The position numbers were made by a program, and so were the translations under genes. Below the pieces are notes generated by a model that searched no databases, was not told where the DNA came from, and saw nothing but the letters and a program-made list of their open reading frames with translations. A stretch of DNA of 64,000 nt, taken from assembly GCF_965222285.1 (NCBI RefSeq), contig NZ_OZ244942.1, positions 2,232,001-2,296,000 of the forward strand. Reading direction: 5' to 3'. How positions within the stretch are numbered: position 1 is the first letter of the stretch; each line of letters starts with the position of its first letter. This document shows positions 26,593 to 36,479 of the stretch, piece by piece. Source of the DNA: Tepidicaulis sp002389665. Lineage in GTDB: Bacteria > Pseudomonadota > Alphaproteobacteria > Parvibaculales > Parvibaculaceae.

Positions 26593-27809
26593 CGCGCATA
26601 CTCCTTCACACTGATCCGTTTGAGGGCGTTCTCGCCCGCATCTTTGCCGCCGGGCAGCGCCTTCGCCGCGCCGCGCGTGCCAAGACGCTGTGTTTTTCCA
26701 AGCGCCAGACGTTCGACCAGATCGGCAAGGCGCGTCACCGCATCGGGCCGGCCCTGCTTCAGGGCCGCCGCTGCCGCCGAGGCCAGCACATCCGGGCTGT
26801 TCATCAGTTCGGTGAGCCGTGCAGCCAGCGCGCCGGGCGTGAAAACCTCTTGCTCGATCATCCAGCCCGCTCCACTCGATGAGAGAAGCTCGGCATTCGC
26901 CTTTTGGTCCTGATCGATGGAATGGGGGAGCGGCACGAGGAGCGAGGGACGGCCGATCACCGCAAGCTCGCTTACCGTCGAGGCCCCTGCCCGCCCGATC
27001 ACGAGATGGGCGCGGGCAATGCGTGCCGGCATGTCATCGAAGAAGGAAGAAAGCTCCGCCTCGATCCCGGCTTCCTCATAAGCGGCTTTGACGCGGGCGA
27101 GATCTTCTTCCCGCGCCTGCTGCACGAGTTTAAGGCGATTGCGCAACACTCCCGGCAGCTGAGTAAGTGCCGCCGGCACCACATCGCTCATCACCCTTGC
27201 GCCCTGACTGCCGCCGGTAACAAGCAAATGGAAAGGTTCATCCGCGCGCGGCGCCTGATAAGGCGCGCCCGCTTGGGCCATGGCCGCATCGCGCACCGGA
27301 TTGCCGGTCACTTCGACCTTATGAGCATCCTGCGCGCGCAGATATTTCGGCGCTTCAAACGTGGAGGCCAGCGCATCGACGAAACGCGCGGCGAGCCGGT
27401 TCACGCGGCCAAGTACCGCATTCTGTTCATGCACGCATGTCGGGATACGCCGCGCAGCAGCCGCCAGAACCGGCGGCAGCGTCGGATAGCCGCCAAAGCC
27501 GATAACGGCGCTCGGTTTGATGCGCCCGTAAATCGAATAGGACTGCGCGGTGCCGGAAAAGATTTTCCAGAGCGAGGAGAGCACCCCGGCAAGACCGGGC
27601 CCGGCAATCGTTGCCGCCGGCACCGCATAAATATCGGCCTGCGGGAACCAGTGCTCGAAACGCTGTACGCGTTCATCCGTCAAGAGCACCACCTCGTGGC
27701 CGCGGCGGCCGAGCTCCTGCGCCAATGCCTGACCGGGAAAGAGATGGCCGCCAGTGCCGCCCGCGGCGATCACGATGGGTCCGGGAAGGTGAAGCTTATC
27801 CGCCGTCAT
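26589..27809 (-). CDS. murG: Undecaprenyldiphospho-muramoylpentapeptide beta-N-acetylglucosaminyltransferase
   Basis: A GT28 enzyme of 406 residues that converts lipid I to lipid II at the inner face of the membrane. Donor loop AAGGTGGHLFPGQALAQEL, HEQNAVLGRVNRL, VTGGSQGARVMSDVVP and the UDP-GlcNAc-binding GRAGASTVSELAVIGRPSLLVP are all present. It is longer than the ~360 norm by a C-terminal tail (TRGAAKALPGGKDAGENALKR). Confidence 0.95.
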   Translation of the reverse strand: MTADKLHLPGPIVIAAGGTGGHLFPGQALAQELGRRGHEVVLLTDERVQRFEHWFPQADIYAVPAATIAGPGLAGVLSSLWKIFSGTAQSYSIYGRIKPSAVIGFGGYPTLPPVLAAAARRIPTCVHEQNAVLGRVNRLAARFVDALASTFEAPKYLRAQDAHKVEVTGNPVRDAAMAQAGAPYQAPRADEPFHLLVTGGSQGARVMSDVVPAALTQLPGVLRNRLKLVQQAREEDLARVKAAYEEAGIEAELSSFFDDMPARIARAHLVIGRAGASTVSELAVIGRPSLLVPLPHSIDQDQKANAELLSSSGAGWMIEQEVFTPGALAARLTELMNSPDVLASAAAAALKQGRPDAVTRLADLVERLALGKTQRLGTRGAAKALPGGKDAGENALKRISVKEYAR

Positions 27810-28954
27810 GCGAACGCCCTCCCCATTGCCATGGGCTGGGCGAGAGATGCGCCCGCCCGCCGCCGGGTGAGCGCCAAAAGCATACCGAGCGTCAGCGCCA
27901 CCGCCAGAAGCGAAGAGCCGCCATAAGAAATGAAAGGCAGCGTCATGCCTTTGGCAGGCAGAAGGTTGACGTTCACCGCCATATTGATGAGTGCCTGCAC
28001 GCCGATCAGAAGCACGAGGCCTGAGGCTGAAAGCTGCACGAAAAGATCGCTCTCGCCCCGCGCCCGCATCAACGTGCGCACCACGATGAAACCGAAAAGG
28101 CCGATGATCAGAAGTCCGGCAAAGACGCCGTATTCTTCCGCCGCCACCGCGAAAATAAAATCCGTATGAGCGTCGGGCAGAATGCGCTTCACCTCGCCCT
28201 CGCCGGGCCCGCGCCCCAGAAAGCCGCCTGCCTTGAAGGCATCGAGCGCCCGGTCGATCTGATAGGTGTCGCCCGATTCCGGGTTGATGAACCGGTCCAC
28301 ACGGCTCGTCACATGCGGCACGAAGCTATAAGCCATAAGCGCACCGGCCAGCGCCACCGTGCCGATGGAGCCGATCCAGAACCAGGAAAGACCGGAGAAG
28401 AAGAAGAGCGCCACCAGAATGATCGTGAGCAGCGAGAGCTGGCCGAAATCGGGCTGCATCACCAGCACGAAGGCCGTCGCCCCGTAAAGACCAAGCGCAA
28501 AAGGCACGCCTGCGATCTTCTTGCGCGCGCCTTCGGCAAAGAGCCAGGCGACCAGCACCACGAAAGCCGGCTTCATGAATTCCGACGGCTGGATCGAGAA
28601 CGGTCCGATGCTGAGCCAGCGCGTTGCGCCCTTGATCTCGGGGCCCACAGCGAGCGTCGCCAACATAAGAAAGAAAGCCCCGCCAAAAACGATGAGCGCA
28701 AGGCGGCGCACCTGGCGGACGGAAAGCATGGAAACGCCGATCAGGATGATCAGCGCCGGCACCAGGAAAATCATCTGGCGATAGACGAAATGGAAATTCG
28801 GCAGGTTGAGCCGCTGCGCCACCGCCGGGCTTGCCGCCAGCGAGAGCACGATGCCGAGCACGATGAGCCCGCCAATCGCCAGCAAGGTCCAGCGGTCGAC
28901 GGTCCACCACCATTCGCTAATCGGCGTGCGGTTCGTGCGGGAAAGGCGCATCAT
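27806..28954 (-). CDS. ftsW: Peptidoglycan glycosyltransferase FtsW
   Basis: A 382-residue SEDS-family polymerase with about ten membrane segments that works with FtsI at the septum. Family landmarks are QPDFGQLSLLTIILVALFF (with the catalytic-site Asp region), NPESGDTYQIDRALDAF, GRGPGEGEVKRILPDAHTDF and the closing FISYGGSSLL. It is in the usual place between murD and murG. Confidence 0.94.
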   Translation of the reverse strand: MMRLSRTNRTPISEWWWTVDRWTLLAIGGLIVLGIVLSLAASPAVAQRLNLPNFHFVYRQMIFLVPALIILIGVSMLSVRQVRRLALIVFGGAFFLMLATLAVGPEIKGATRWLSIGPFSIQPSEFMKPAFVVLVAWLFAEGARKKIAGVPFALGLYGATAFVLVMQPDFGQLSLLTIILVALFFFSGLSWFWIGSIGTVALAGALMAYSFVPHVTSRVDRFINPESGDTYQIDRALDAFKAGGFLGRGPGEGEVKRILPDAHTDFIFAVAAEEYGVFAGLLIIGLFGFIVVRTLMRARGESDLFVQLSASGLVLLIGVQALINMAVNVNLLPAKGMTLPFISYGGSSLLAVALTLGMLLALTRRRAGASLAQPMAMGRAFA

Positions 28955-30378
28955 GGCGTCACCTCCCCGGCCGTTCCGGCTTCTGCCTTGCCAAGCCGCG
29001 CCAGCACCGCCTTGCGGAAACTGTCGCCGCGTTCTTCGAAATTGGCGAACTGATCGAAGGAAGCGCAGGCTGGTGCAAGCAGCACGACTTTGTCCATGGG
29101 CGCCGCATCACTCGCCGCATCGGCATGGGCTTTGGCGACGGCACTGCCGAGCGTACCGGCCAGCACCGTTTCCACCTTGCCGCTCAAGGTTTCGGCGAAA
29201 GCTTCCGCCGCCTGGCCGATCAGATAGGCCTTGCGGATACGCGGAAAGAACGGCTCGAGCGGCGCGATACCGCCTTCTTTCGCCACGCCGCCCGCAATCC
29301 AATAAATATTGTCATAGGTGCCGAGGGATTTTTCCGCCGCATCCGCGTTCGTCGCCTTGCTATCATTGACGAAACGCACACCCGCCTCTTCGGCCACGAT
29401 TTCCATCCGGTGGGCAAGACCGGCGAAGCTTTCGAAGGAATCGAGGATCCGGTCGCGCGGGAAGCCAAGGCTGCGCCCCACCGCATAGGCAATGGCGGCA
29501 TTCTGCCAGTTATGCGCGCCTGCCAGCGTTTTCATCGGTTTCAAATTGCCGACGGTGACACACTGCGTGCCCGTATTGTCGTATAGCACCCCGTCGAGCA
29601 CATAGATGCCCCGGCCGATCGCCTTGCCGACGGAAACCGGCACCACCCGCTGCAAGCCCTTACCGAGGAGACGTGAACAGATTTGCGCGCTGGCAGGCGT
29701 GTCGATGCCGATCATCGCATCGTCCCCTGCCGCCTGACGGGCGAAGAGTTTCTCTTTGACCGCCGCATAGCCATCCAGCGAGCCATGACGGTCGATATGA
29801 TCCGGCGTGATGTTCGTCAGAATGCCGATGCTCGGGTGCAGATGCGGAGCAAGGTCGATCTGATAAGAGGAAATCTCGATCACATAGACCGTATTGGGAC
29901 GCGGCGCGGTAAGCTCCAGCACGGGCTTGCCGATATTACCGCCGACCTGCGCATCGCGCCCGCAAAAAGCCGCCATATGCCCGATCAGCGCCGTGGTCGT
30001 CGATTTGCCATTCGTGCCTGTAATGGCAATGAAAGGCACTTCCGTCTCTGCCGCATCGAGCGCCATCTGAAAAAGCTCGATATCGCCGATGACCGGCACA
30101 TTCAGTTTCTTCGCGCGCTTGACGACGTCATGGGGCTCGGGATGCGTGAGCGGCACGCCGGGGCTGAGAAGCAGCGCCTCGATGCCGTGCCAGTCGCCCG
30201 AATAAAGATCCTTGACGGCAAAGCCTTCCGCTTCCGCCTCCGCGCGCCGCGTTTCATTGTCATCCCAGACCAGCACCTCCGCCCCGCTTTCACGCAAGGC
30301 GCGCGCGCTCACTAGCCCCGAGCGGCCAAGCCCGAAGACGGCGATACGCGATCCTTGATATTGCGGCACGTTAAGCAT
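28951..30378 (-). CDS. murD: UDP-N-acetylmuramoylalanine--D-glutamate ligase
   Basis: A 475-residue Mur ligase adding D-Glu. N-terminal domain AVFGLGRSGLVSARAL, P-loop ITGTNGKSTTTALIGHM, ISSYQIDLAPHLHPSIGILT and the C-terminal FVNDSKATNADAAEKSL, which carries the carboxylate-binding SK-TN motif. It overlaps ftsW by 4 bp and begins 18 bp after mraY, the largest gap inside the mur-fts operon. Confidence 0.95.
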   Translation of the reverse strand: MLNVPQYQGSRIAVFGLGRSGLVSARALRESGAEVLVWDDNETRRAEAEAEGFAVKDLYSGDWHGIEALLLSPGVPLTHPEPHDVVKRAKKLNVPVIGDIELFQMALDAAETEVPFIAITGTNGKSTTTALIGHMAAFCGRDAQVGGNIGKPVLELTAPRPNTVYVIEISSYQIDLAPHLHPSIGILTNITPDHIDRHGSLDGYAAVKEKLFARQAAGDDAMIGIDTPASAQICSRLLGKGLQRVVPVSVGKAIGRGIYVLDGVLYDNTGTQCVTVGNLKPMKTLAGAHNWQNAAIAYAVGRSLGFPRDRILDSFESFAGLAHRMEIVAEEAGVRFVNDSKATNADAAEKSLGTYDNIYWIAGGVAKEGGIAPLEPFFPRIRKAYLIGQAAEAFAETLSGKVETVLAGTLGSAVAKAHADAASDAAPMDKVVLLAPACASFDQFANFEERGDSFRKAVLARLGKAEAGTAGEVTP

Positions 30379-30396
30379 GGGACTGAACGCGGACTC

Positions 30397-31488
30397 CTAT
30401 CTAATCTTCAACGTGGCAAGGCCGGCAATGGCGAGCACGACGGCGATGATCCAAAAGCGGATCACGATGGTCGGCTCGGCCCAGCCTTTTTGCTCGAAAT
30501 GGTGATGCAGCGGCGCCATGCGGAAGACGCGCTTGCCGGTAAGCTTGAAAGAAGCGACCTGCACGATGACGGAAACGGCCTCGAGCACGAAAAGCCCGCC
30601 GATGATCGCCAGCACGATTTCGTGCTTCGTTGCCACGCTGATAGAGCCGATGGCCCCGCCCAGCGACAGCGAGCCCGTATCCCCCATGAACACCATGGCA
30701 GGCGGGGCGTTGTACCAGAGGAAACCGAGCCCCGCGCCGAGGAGCGCGCCGCAGAAGACGGCAAGCTCGCCCGTTCCCGGCACGAAATGGATCTGCAGAT
30801 AATCGGCAAAGACGCCGTTACCGACGAGATAGGCGATAAAGCCGAAGCTCGCCATGGCGATCATCACCGGCACGATGGCAAGCCCGTCGAGCCCGTCCGT
30901 CAGGTTGACCGCATTGGAAGCGCCGACAATCACGAACACGCCGAAGAGAATGAAGCCGAAAATGCCGAGTGGCAGCAACACATCCTTGAAGAAAGGAATG
31001 GCAAGCGAGGTGGAAAGCGGCGATGCGCCCACCCGCGCGATCGCATAGACCGCGGCGAGCGCGATCATCGCCTCGAAGAAAAGCTTGATCTTACCGGGAA
31101 CGCCCGCCGTGTTGACCTTGGCGACTTTCATATAATCGTCGGCAAAGCCGATGGCCCCGTAACCGAGCGTGACGAGCAGCACGATCCAGACATAAGGATT
31201 GGCAAGATCGCCCCAGAGCAGAACCGCCGGCACCATGCCGAGCAGGATCAAAAGTCCGCCCATGGTCGGCGTACCCTTTTTCGTCAGAAGATGGGACTGC
31301 GGCCCGTCTTCGCGGATGGGCTGACCCTGGCTCTGTCGCGCGCGCAGCCCCTCAATCACCATGGGGCCGAGCAGAAAGCTGACAAGTAATGCCGTAAACA
31401 TCGCCGCACCCGTGCGGAACGTGATGTAGCGGAAGACGTTGAAGACGGATACTTGATCCGCATAGTCGGTAAGCAAGTGATAGATCAT
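30397..31488 (-). CDS. mraY: Phospho-N-acetylmuramoyl-pentapeptide transferase
   Basis: A 363-residue polytopic enzyme forming lipid I from undecaprenyl phosphate and UDP-MurNAc-pentapeptide. Catalytic motifs: GFADDYMKV (Asp pair), NAVNLTDGLDGLA (Asp) and APLHHHFEQKGW (the HHH motif). KKGTPTMGG is the family N-terminal signature. Ten membrane segments are expected and visible as hydrophobic runs. Confidence 0.96.
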   Translation of the reverse strand: MIYHLLTDYADQVSVFNVFRYITFRTGAAMFTALLVSFLLGPMVIEGLRARQSQGQPIREDGPQSHLLTKKGTPTMGGLLILLGMVPAVLLWGDLANPYVWIVLLVTLGYGAIGFADDYMKVAKVNTAGVPGKIKLFFEAMIALAAVYAIARVGASPLSTSLAIPFFKDVLLPLGIFGFILFGVFVIVGASNAVNLTDGLDGLAIVPVMIAMASFGFIAYLVGNGVFADYLQIHFVPGTGELAVFCGALLGAGLGFLWYNAPPAMVFMGDTGSLSLGGAIGSISVATKHEIVLAIIGGLFVLEAVSVIVQVASFKLTGKRVFRMAPLHHHFEQKGWAEPTIVIRFWIIAVVLAIAGLATLKIR

Positions 31489-32912
31489 GCGCGGCCCCTT
31501 TCCGGCAGATCCCTGCCATCCCCATTCAGCTCACTCAGCGCGGCAACGATCACGGCCATTTTCGAGCCGAGCGAACCTTTGACCATCACGGCATCGCCCG
31601 CGCGCAGCTGCGCCAGAAGCGGCTCGACGAGCCCTTCGGAAGTTTCCGTATGGAAGACATCGATGGCGCTGCCTGCCGCATCGCAAAGTTTTTTCATGTG
31701 AGGGCCGCAGGCATAAAGCTGCGCCACACCAGCCTCAGAAAGCGCACCCGCGAGGCCCGCATGCAGCGCGTCCGACTGCTCCCCAAGCTCCAGCATGTCG
31801 CCCAGCACCGCAATGCGCCGGCCCTGCCCGCGCGGCTGCGTTTGCCCTAGGGCGGCGAGCGCGGCGCGCATGGAAGCGGGGTTGGCGTTATAGCTCTCAT
31901 CGATCAGCAGGAAATCGTATTTGCCGCCTTTGATATGCCGGCGCCCGCCGCGCCCGGAAGGCGGCGTCAGATCGGCCAGCTTCAGCAGCGCGCGCGCCAT
32001 ATCGCCCTCCACTGCCTTGACGGCGCCGAGAACGGCCAGCGAATTGAGAACGATATGCTGCCCCGGAATGCCGAGCTTATAGGTCACCCCTTCCCCGGCA
32101 ACGGACGCGCAGACGCAGGAACAGGCTTCATGCAGCACAGACTTTTCAAGATGGATATCCGCTGCCTCATCCGCCCCGAAGCTGAACAGGCGGACATTCG
32201 GCACTTTCTCCGCCACCGCCTTCAGCCGCGCAAAATGCGGATTGTCACGGTTTAGAATTGCCGTGCCGCCCGCCTTAAGGCCTGCAAAGATTTCCGCCTT
32301 TGCATCGGCGATTTCTTCAACGCTGTTGAAGAACTCAAGGTGCACCGGCTCGACCGTCGTAATGATGGCGACATCGGGCTCTACCATTTTCGAGAGCGGG
32401 GTGATTTCCCCGGCGTGGTTCATACCGATTTCGAAAATGCCGAATTCCGTTTCCTCAGGCATGCGCGCCAGCGACAGCGGCACACCCCAGTGATTGTTGT
32501 AAGAGGCTGCCGACGCATGGGCCCGGCCCTGACCGGCGAAAATATGCAAGAGCGCTTCTTTCGTGCCCGTCTTACCGACGCTGCCCGTCACCGCGATGAT
32601 CTTGGCTCTGGCGCGCGCGCGGGCAGCCCGGCCGAGCGCCTGAAGCGCGGCAAGCGTATCCTCGACGATAAGAAGCGGACCGGCGGCGCGCATTGCATCG
32701 GTCGGGCGCGAAACAAGCGCTGCCGCAGCCCCCGCTTCGAAGGCTTTGCCGACATAAGCATGGCCGTCGCTATTGTCGCCGTCGAGCGCCACAAAAAGAT
32801 CGCCCGGCTCCAGCGTACGCGTGTCGATGGAAACACCGCTTGCCGAGAACGCCGCCGTCAGCTCGCCGCCTGTGGCTTTCACTGCCTCCTCACCGGTCCA
32901 AAGCGCGCTCAT
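31485..32912 (-). CDS. murF: UDP-N-acetylmuramoyl-tripeptide--D-alanyl-D-alanine ligase
   Basis: A 475-residue Mur ligase adding D-Ala-D-Ala. P-loop VTGSVGKTGTKEALL, FEIGMNHAGEI, DESYNANPASMRAALAAL and C-terminal DAVMVKGSLGSKM. Sequential 4-bp overlaps with murE and mraY. Confidence 0.95.
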   Translation of the reverse strand: MSALWTGEEAVKATGGELTAAFSASGVSIDTRTLEPGDLFVALDGDNSDGHAYVGKAFEAGAAAALVSRPTDAMRAAGPLLIVEDTLAALQALGRAARARARAKIIAVTGSVGKTGTKEALLHIFAGQGRAHASAASYNNHWGVPLSLARMPEETEFGIFEIGMNHAGEITPLSKMVEPDVAIITTVEPVHLEFFNSVEEIADAKAEIFAGLKAGGTAILNRDNPHFARLKAVAEKVPNVRLFSFGADEAADIHLEKSVLHEACSCVCASVAGEGVTYKLGIPGQHIVLNSLAVLGAVKAVEGDMARALLKLADLTPPSGRGGRRHIKGGKYDFLLIDESYNANPASMRAALAALGQTQPRGQGRRIAVLGDMLELGEQSDALHAGLAGALSEAGVAQLYACGPHMKKLCDAAGSAIDVFHTETSEGLVEPLLAQLRAGDAVMVKGSLGSKMAVIVAALSELNGDGRDLPERGRA

Positions 32913-34393
32913 GCCTGCCCTCCCATTTTCTGAAGAGCAGAAGCAACCGCTTCATGATCGGAAAAAGGAACGGTCTTCGCACCGATCGTCTGGCCCGTTT
33001 CATGGCCTTTACCGGCAACGACAAGCACATCGCCCGTGCCAAGCGCTTCCATGGCAATGCGGATCGCCTCGGCCCGGTCGCCGATCTCCACCGCCTCCGG
33101 CGCGCCTGCCATAATTTCCGCGCGGATCGCAGCCGGTTTTTCGGAACGCGGATTGTCGTCGGTCACGAAGACACCGTCGGCAAGTTCGGCGGCAATCCGG
33201 CCCATTTCCGGGCGTTTGCCTTTATCCCTGTCCCCGCCGCAACCGAAAACGGCAAGCAGCCGCCCCTTGGCATGGGGGCGCAGCGCGTTCAGCGCATTGG
33301 CAAGCGCGTCGGGCGTATGGGCATAATCGATGAAGACGCTGGCGCCGTTTTCAAGATGCGCCGCCTCTTCCAGCCGCCCGCGCACACCGCGCAGCGAGGA
33401 AAGCGCTTCGAATGTTTTGCCTGCTTCCGCGCCGCAGCCGATGACGAGCCCGGCTGCGACAAGCGCGTTCGATGCCTGAAACTCACCGACCAGCGGCAGA
33501 TCGATTTCGTAATGTTCGCCCTTATGGATGATCTGCAGCGTCTGGCCGCGCGGATGCGCGCGCACGCCTTCAAGGCAAATGTCCTGCCCGCGCCGCCCGA
33601 CCGCAATGATCCGGTGCCCGCGCGCCCAGGAGACGGCTTCGAACTCGGCAAACTGATCGGCATCGGCATTGAGCACCGCCACGCCGCCCGGCCCCATCAC
33701 CTCGCCGAAAAGCCGGAGCTTGGCGTAAAGGTAATCGCCGAACGTGGCGTGATAATCCATATGGTCGCGGGTGATATTCGTGAAGGCTGCCGCCGTGATT
33801 TTCACCCCGTCCATGCGATGCTGTGCCAGCCCGTGGCTTGAGGCTTCCATAGCCAACATAGCGATGCCTTCGCCTGCCAGCGCCGCGAGTTCTTTTTGAA
33901 GGCGCACCGGGTCCGGCGTCGTAAAGCCAAGCGGGCGCGTCTCGCCCGCCGCCTCGATGCCGAGCGTGCCGAGGCTTGCCGCCTTCAGCCCCTGCAGTTC
34001 CCAGAGCTGGCGCGTGAAAGAGGCAATGGAGGTCTTACCGTTCGTGCCCGTGACAGCCGCCACCGTTTCAGGCTGAGCGCCATAAAAGCGCGCCGCCATC
34101 AGCGCAAAGCGCCGGCGGGGATTGCGGTCGATGAGATGCGGCACAGTCAATGCGTCGGCGCCGGTCTCAGGCCCGCTCAGGATCGCGGCGGCGCCTTTAT
34201 CCAGCGCATCGGCAATGAACTTGGCGCCGTCCACATTCACGCCGGGCAGAGCCGCGAACAAATAGCCGGGCGCGACCTCACGGCTATCCGCCGTCAGGCC
34301 GGCAATGTCCACCCCGTCCCCATTGGGGAGGGCGGCGCCCGGTCCTATCAGTTCGTTCAGCTCCATGACCTGCGTCATTCCTTTCAGCTTCAT
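32909..34393 (-). CDS. murE: UDP-N-acetylmuramoyl-L-alanyl-D-glutamate--2,6-diaminopimelate ligase
   Basis: A 494-residue Mur ligase. P-loop VTGTNGKTSIASF, EASSHGLAQHR, FIDYAHTPDAL and FGCGGDRDKGKRPEMG are diagnostic. The DNPRSEKP motif is the one that selects meso-diaminopimelate in place of lysine, so the organism has DAP-type peptidoglycan. Overlaps ftsI by 4 bp. Confidence 0.95.
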   Translation of the reverse strand: MKLKGMTQVMELNELIGPGAALPNGDGVDIAGLTADSREVAPGYLFAALPGVNVDGAKFIADALDKGAAAILSGPETGADALTVPHLIDRNPRRRFALMAARFYGAQPETVAAVTGTNGKTSIASFTRQLWELQGLKAASLGTLGIEAAGETRPLGFTTPDPVRLQKELAALAGEGIAMLAMEASSHGLAQHRMDGVKITAAAFTNITRDHMDYHATFGDYLYAKLRLFGEVMGPGGVAVLNADADQFAEFEAVSWARGHRIIAVGRRGQDICLEGVRAHPRGQTLQIIHKGEHYEIDLPLVGEFQASNALVAAGLVIGCGAEAGKTFEALSSLRGVRGRLEEAAHLENGASVFIDYAHTPDALANALNALRPHAKGRLLAVFGCGGDRDKGKRPEMGRIAAELADGVFVTDDNPRSEKPAAIRAEIMAGAPEAVEIGDRAEAIRIAMEALGTGDVLVVAGKGHETGQTIGAKTVPFSDHEAVASALQKMGGQA

Positions 34394-36120
34394 TCAGCCC
34401 GGATCAGGCTGGCTTCCTGCACCGGCGACACCCAGCGCTCGGTGGGCTTCACGCCCAGGAGCGGGGCAATACGCTGCACGATGCGCCCGGTAAGCGGGGC
34501 GGCATTCCAACCAGCCGTTGCATATCCAAAGGTTTCCTTCGTGCCTTTCGGCTCATCCAACACAACCAACATGGCAAATTGAGGGTCATTTGCGGGGAAA
34601 GCGGACAAAAATGAGGTGATGAGAGACTTTTTCGAATAGCCGCCCGCCACAGCCTTTTCCGCCGTGCCGGTTTTCCCCATCACCGGATAACCCGGCACAT
34701 CCGCATTGCTCCCGGTGCCTTCTTCCACGACAAGGCGCATCAGCGCGCGCATCGCAAGACTGGTCTTTTCTGAAATGACCTGCGGGCCTGCCGCCGGCAC
34801 CTTTTGGCGCAGGAAGGTCGGTGTCACCTTGTAACCGCCATTGACGAGCGTCGCGCCTGCCGCCGTGACCTGCAGCGGGGTAACCGAAAGCCCGTGCCCA
34901 TAGGAAATCGTCATCATCGAGATATCGGTCCAAGGATGGGGCAGAAGCGGCGTACCCGATTCCGGCAACTCGATCCCCGCGCGCGTCAACAGGCCGAGCT
35001 TACCCAGGAAAGCCCGGTGCTCTTCCCGGCCCACATCCATAGCCATTTTCGCAGTGCCGATATTCGAGGAATGCATGAAGATTTCCGGCACCGACATCCA
35101 GCGGCGCTGGGCGTGATAATCATTGATCGTGAAACGAGCAACACGGATCGGCTCGCGCGCATCATATTCCTGGGCAAGGCTCACCCGCCCGCTTTCAAGT
35201 GCCGCCGCCGTGGTGAAAGTCTTGAAGGTCGAGCCCATCTCATAAACACCGAGGCTTGCCCGGTTGAAGCGGGCAAAATCGCTTGAGGCCGTGGGATCGT
35301 TCGGGTCGAAATCGGGCAGCGAGGCCATCGCCATCACCTCGCCAGAGCGCACATCGACAACGACACCGGAAGCCGCCTTGGCGGAAAAGGTTTTCATCGC
35401 CTCCGACAGCTCGCCGGTCAAAATGTGTTGCACACGCAGATCGATGGAAAGATCGACGGGCTTGCCCTGCTCTGCCTCCGCGCGCGTGTCGAGATATTTT
35501 TCGATGCCGGAAATGCCGCGATTGTCGATATCCACATAGCCGAGCACATGAGCAGCAGCGCGGCCGTTCGGATAGACCCGCTTCAGCTCGCGGCGGAAAT
35601 CGATCCCCGGAATACCGAGATTATGAATGGCATATTGCTGGCGCGGCGAAAGATCCCGCTTCAGCCAGACGAAGGCGCGTCCGCTGGAAAGATCGCCGCG
35701 CAGCTTTTCTTCATCGAGTTCCGGCAGCACACGGGCGATCTGGCGCGCCGCTTCCACAGGAGAAAGCACCTTGCGTGCATCGGCAAAAAGCGAAGCGGTG
35801 ATGATATCCGTCGCCATGATCTCGCCGTTCCGGTCTACGATATCGGGCCGGGCGGCCTGCACGGGCGCGGGCGGCACATAAGCATGGCGCACATCGGCGT
35901 CAGAAGCTGCGCCCAAAAGCGTAAGACGCCCCGCCACAACGGCGAAGGCGCCGACAAAAAAGACGAGAGCCAGCGAAAGCCGCCGCCGCCCACCATCCAG
36001 CACCCGCGCTTCGGGCTCATATGCGCTGGAGGAAGCAAAATCCGGCCGGGCGATCATGTCATAGCCGATACCTGCAACCCGCGGCCCACGCCCTTGCTGA
36101 GAAGAAAATCCGCGCGCCAT
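34390..36120 (-). CDS. ftsI: Septal peptidoglycan transpeptidase FtsI (PBP3)
   Basis: A 576-residue class B penicillin-binding protein. One N-terminal membrane segment (about residues 49-67), a dimerisation/pedestal domain with RPDIVDRNGE, then the transpeptidase domain with the catalytic STFK (Ser297), SSN (351-353) and KTG (483-485). The ATG at 36120 shares bases with the ftsL TGA (TGATG); a GTG one codon earlier is equally possible. It partners FtsW. Confidence 0.95.
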   Translation of the reverse strand: MARGFSSQQGRGPRVAGIGYDMIARPDFASSSAYEPEARVLDGGRRRLSLALVFFVGAFAVVAGRLTLLGAASDADVRHAYVPPAPVQAARPDIVDRNGEIMATDIITASLFADARKVLSPVEAARQIARVLPELDEEKLRGDLSSGRAFVWLKRDLSPRQQYAIHNLGIPGIDFRRELKRVYPNGRAAAHVLGYVDIDNRGISGIEKYLDTRAEAEQGKPVDLSIDLRVQHILTGELSEAMKTFSAKAASGVVVDVRSGEVMAMASLPDFDPNDPTASSDFARFNRASLGVYEMGSTFKTFTTAAALESGRVSLAQEYDAREPIRVARFTINDYHAQRRWMSVPEIFMHSSNIGTAKMAMDVGREEHRAFLGKLGLLTRAGIELPESGTPLLPHPWTDISMMTISYGHGLSVTPLQVTAAGATLVNGGYKVTPTFLRQKVPAAGPQVISEKTSLAMRALMRLVVEEGTGSNADVPGYPVMGKTGTAEKAVAGGYSKKSLITSFLSAFPANDPQFAMLVVLDEPKGTKETFGYATAGWNAAPLTGRIVQRIAPLLGVKPTERWVSPVQEASLIRAE

Positions 36121-36479
36121 CACTGCACCCCCGTGCTTGGGGCAATGCCCGCATAGCCGCCGAGCGCCCGGCGCCCGGCCGGACCGAAGAAATCTTCATC
36201 GCGCGGCGGCATCGGCAAATCGTCGAAGGTGGCGATCTGCGAGGCATGGAGCGGCGCAAGCTGCAAATGGCGGTCGGCCAATGCCTGCAGGCGGTCAGGC
36301 TGCGTCAGATAGGAATGCTCGGCCCGCAACACGCGGATCGCGTCTTCCTCGTTCAAAATATCCTGCTGCAGCTTCGCCTGCGCATTTTCCTGCGCATCGA
36401 TGCGGTACTTCACATTGTAAAGCACCACCGAGAGCGCGATGACGAGGATGAAGGAAAGAGCGTTCAAGAACCGGATCAT
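36120..36479 (-). CDS. ftsL: Cell division protein FtsL-like
   Basis: A 119-residue bitopic protein: hydrophobic segment FLNALSFILVIALSVVLYNV near the N-terminus, then a periplasmic helix with a Gln/Glu/Leu pattern (coiled coil, about residues 28-60), and a Pro-rich tail. Sequence identity is never high in this family; the assignment rests on topology and on its place between rsmH and ftsI. Confidence 0.85.
   Translation of the reverse strand: MIRFLNALSFILVIALSVVLYNVKYRIDAQENAQAKLQQDILNEEDAIRVLRAEHSYLTQPDRLQALADRHLQLAPLHASQIATFDDLPMPPRDEDFFGPAGRRALGGYAGIAPSTGVQ

Noticed and set aside
25228..26913. 561-codon plus-strand ORF opposite murC
   Set aside because: Antisense of a clear Mur ligase; composition is His/Arg/Ala-rich without any domain.
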